Positions 61,226-64,000 of a DNA stretch of 64,000 nt are shown here, piece by piece. This DNA is from Mangifera indica. Lineage: Eukaryota; Streptophyta; Magnoliopsida; Sapindales; Anacardiaceae. The notes under the pieces were generated by a model that worked only from the letters and a program-made list of their open reading frames with translations, did not search any database and was not told where the DNA came from. The position numbers were made by a program, and so were the translations under genes. Position 1 is the first letter of the stretch; the number at the start of each line of letters is the position of its first letter. The stretch spans positions 10,401,463 through 10,465,462 of the forward strand of contig NC_058137.1 of NCBI RefSeq assembly GCF_011075055.1, read 5' to 3'.

Positions 61226-63618
61226 CTGATGGAATGACTTTTAAGGAGTGACAAGTTATAAGAATAATGGCCAACAATCTAATATATAGGTAAAACTCCT
61301 CCTACTAAGGTGACGATCTTTAAAATCACATTTCAACATTATCACATGCATATCTCTAAAATAATAGATTAATAAATCAATTTTGGATTTCAGTTTTAAT
61401 TGTAATCAATCAAATTACATTACATCCTCTTCACCTTGATCATGCAGGGCAAATTGGGAAGATCATTCCAAGATAGGCCAAGAATTCCCCCATAAAGTTC
61501 TAACTATCCTCGTTAGAAATCCCTAAAAAACTGAGTGAACAGTCCTTTGATATATTTTCTTATGACTGTGATGAAATATTTCTTCAAAGATAAATAATAT
61601 AATTGTAAATATAGAGTCTCAAAAACTGAATCAAGTCATATTAAAAAATATTTCTTATTTCTATGATTACCTTTTATAATCATATAATGGATACAAAATT
61701 AATTTTTTAATTCTAATTGTCATTATCATAGTTTGTTTTGTGTAGGTTTCATACTTGTGTACTTCTAATTGATGACTAAAAATAAAATCAACAATTTCTA
61801 ACCGATGGGAATACTACTAAAAGTGTCTCTTTTTAAGTTTTTCGTTATTAGGAATTTATATTTGTGGAGGTCATTGTTACATATATAATTGTCTAATGAA
61901 GTGTAAAAATTTGTAGGTTGATTAACGTTATCATGATTTAAATTTAGTTATAATTATTGAAATTGAGGAAAGTGATTATTTGAAAAACCAGTTTGATTAC
62001 CAATTTTGAATATCTTGTTTGTCATTGACATATTCCAATTCAAAAAGAGCTTAAAGTATTGTTTTTTTCCATTTGAATAATATTATGTGAATATATTTTT
62101 TATACAAAATTTATATATACAAATAATAGGTCATCATATAATTAGTATTGTTTTATCTTTAATTCAAACTCATTCAATCATATAATAACATATCATCTGT
62201 ATATTAAAAGTATGTATATATAGTTATATTGCCTTTATGTTATGAGCAATACTATATATACTCATTTCGAGTACACAAATATGTATAGTTATATATGTTA
62301 TCACATGATTGGGTTTTTTTTAATTTTTAATTTAAAATCATACAATTACATGATTACACATATAAATATATATTTATTTATATATCTAAAATAAATACAC
62401 ATAATTTTATTATTATTTTATACTTAAATTTTAGAGACAATTAATACTAAAAGACAAAAATTATTATCTTCCATATGAGAAAATTTAATTATAGATTATA
62501 TCTATTTTACCATAAAAGTGCACATGAGAGATGACATTTTGTATTAAAAAGAGTAATACTAATTACATAGATGATGTATTATTATATACTCATATAACAT
62601 ACATAATATATCATTATATAATTAAATATTATTTTATTTTTAATTTAAAATCATTTAATTATTTAATAACATATATCAAATATGCACTATTTGTGTAATC
62701 GTTACACAATTGAATCATCCCACTTATTCAGAAAAAAAAAAAAAAAAAACACTTGAATAAGACAGTTTCTTGGCTCTTCCTATCAATGTACCAAGCCAAG
62801 ACTGTCTAATTAGTAATTCATAATCTTTGTAACATGATTTTTTTTAACCTTTCATCACTAAAAGCAAGTATTTAACAAGATATCAAATTTATCATTGTAC
62901 ATTTAAGTGATCTTATCTTGATTACACATGATTCCATATATATAGTTTGGCTAATTTTTCAGACATGATTTTATAAACTTAACTAACTTTTCAGGTGTGT
63001 CTGGTTAGACTTATCAATAAATAAACATTATTTTATCTATTGTCCATTGTCCATTGTCCAACACTTAATAGAAAAGCTTTCACTTAATTAATTACTAAAA
63101 AATAAAACATTTCACTTGATTAATAAAAAGTACCAGAACACCATTTTGGCAGATAAATGTTCAGACTACCAACCCCAACTTCAAAAGAAACAAGTGATAC
63201 AGTCATTACATTCAAGGCATACGCTCAAGTACAAAAACAATTGCAACAAAAAATTTGCATATTTGCATCATAAGGAAGAGAAGCTTTTCTAAACAACAAT
63301 GATACAATACAATTCCATATGTATCTTCGGGATACTAATTTGATGAAAAATTCTGTAAAGATAGGGATTATAGAGAAAATTTTGATGACAACTTCTGTGA
63401 AGACTAATTTGATCATACCTAACAAAATTGTTGACGTCAGCCTGAAAATTGGCTTGCTTTTGTTCTTCAAATGTAACTGTTTCTTAATCAGCTAACTATT
63501 CTTCAAAACATTGAAGAGAAATCCCCAGTTTTGATTAGGCAATTGTACCATTGGGATGCTTCATTTAAATGGGTACTCCACTCAGAAGTCATAAAATCCA
63601 GTTCCCGACCACAGAGCA
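61226..63618. other. AT-rich intergenic DNA and mTERF 3' flank
   Basis: No gene is visible. From about 63110 onwards the sequence matches 49560-50139, the 3' flank of mTERF copy 1. Confidence 0.5.
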
Positions 63619-64000
63619 TTACTTGTCCTCTGTATGACTTGAACCCTTGTCAGCAAGTAAGTTCTTCCTGTTCCTTATCAAAACTTTCTCAAAGTTACAC
63701 TGGGATGGTGCTAACATGCTGCTAAGCACCATTTTCATTCCTAACCCCTTCACTAGTGCAAAACGTGGTTTGATTCTTTGTTCCAAACTGTAACTAAAAT
63801 ACTGAGGGAACTTAACCAGCTCAGGTCTTGAATATCCCATGGTCGGAAAGAACTCCCATTTTGGAATCAAGTTCTCTGTCAGGCTCAATGTATATAGACC
63901 TGTATATCTTGAAACCATGGTCCCAACTTCTTCCACACTGAATTCCCTTTCCAAGAAAAAATTGGTCACTGGCTTGAGATGGCCCTCAATACTATGACCA
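63619..64000 (-). CDS. mTERF5/MDA1-like gene, C-terminal part (cut by window end)
   Basis: The frame is open from the window edge (64000) to a stop at 63619 and encodes the last 127 or so residues. It has GHSIEGHLKPVTNFFLE, then VSRYTGLYTLSLTENL, KWEFFPTMGYSRPEL and LVKFPQYFSYSLEQRIKP. These align without gaps to the end of copy 2 and, apart from that copy's frameshifts, to copy 1. Unlike the other two copies no break is visible here, so this may be the functional member of the cluster. It ends with a short hydrophilic tail (ADKGSSHTEDK) like copy 1 and unlike copy 2. The 5' part lies outside the window. Confidence 0.85.
   Translation of the reverse strand, partial: GHSIEGHLKPVTNFFLEREFSVEEVGTMVSRYTGLYTLSLTENLIPKWEFFPTMGYSRPELVKFPQYFSYSLEQRIKPRFALVKGLGMKMVLSSMLAPSQCNFEKVLIRNRKNLLADKGSSHTEDK

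Overview
This window looks like gene-poor nuclear DNA of a flowering plant, most likely a eudicot. It is very AT-rich, its genes have introns, and the two recognisable multi-exon gene families are plant types: a cysteine-rich receptor-like kinase (CRK) and plastid/mitochondrial mTERF proteins. Most of the rest is transposable-element material, much of it nested.

Layout. 1-4.0 kb: AT-rich DNA with a non-autonomous hAT element carrying a nested fold-back. 4.0-8.5 kb: an internally deleted Copia element (minus strand) with both LTRs. 8.9-11.7 kb: a probable 2.8-kb solo LTR. 12.7-13.7 kb: a TRIM-like LTR remnant. 14.8-15.2 kb: a small intronless plant gene of unknown function. 16.3-17.9 kb: two Mutator-type (MULE) non-autonomous elements side by side. 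18.0-23.8 kb: a decayed Ty3/gypsy element (minus strand) split by a 2.2-kb solo LTR. 23.8-31.5 kb: a diverged segmental duplication (copies A and B) holding a Copia LTR. Copy A carries a MULE element with a 10-bp target duplication, and copy B has the matching empty site. 31.7-35.9 kb: an apparently intact seven-exon CRK gene, with one MULE element just upstream and another inside intron 4. 36.8-41.7 kb: a dead Mutator transposase gene split by a solo LTR with a perfect 5-bp target duplication. 42.5-43.3 kb: a Copia RNase H remnant. 43.7-45 kb: the 5' end of a CACTA element with palindromic subterminal repeats. 46.9-48.0 kb: a receptor-kinase pseudogene. 50.1-64.0 kb: a cluster of mTERF genes on the minus strand. 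It has one pseudogene, one orphan first exon, one near-complete copy with a single frame break, and one copy running off the window edge. A MULE element with a nested Sirevirus-like LTR and a 25-base poly-C run sits between the last two.

How the genes relate. The CRK is a predicted plasma-membrane receptor kinase and has two W-box-like sites just upstream. The 46.9-kb pseudogene carries the same type of kinase domain. The mTERF copies share intron positions and phases and even 3' flanks, so the cluster grew by local duplication. I found no rRNA or tRNA genes and no CRISPR array. I see no convincing new multi-gene system. The most informative features are the filled/empty MULE site, the MULE elements around and inside the CRK, and the step-wise decay of the mTERF cluster.
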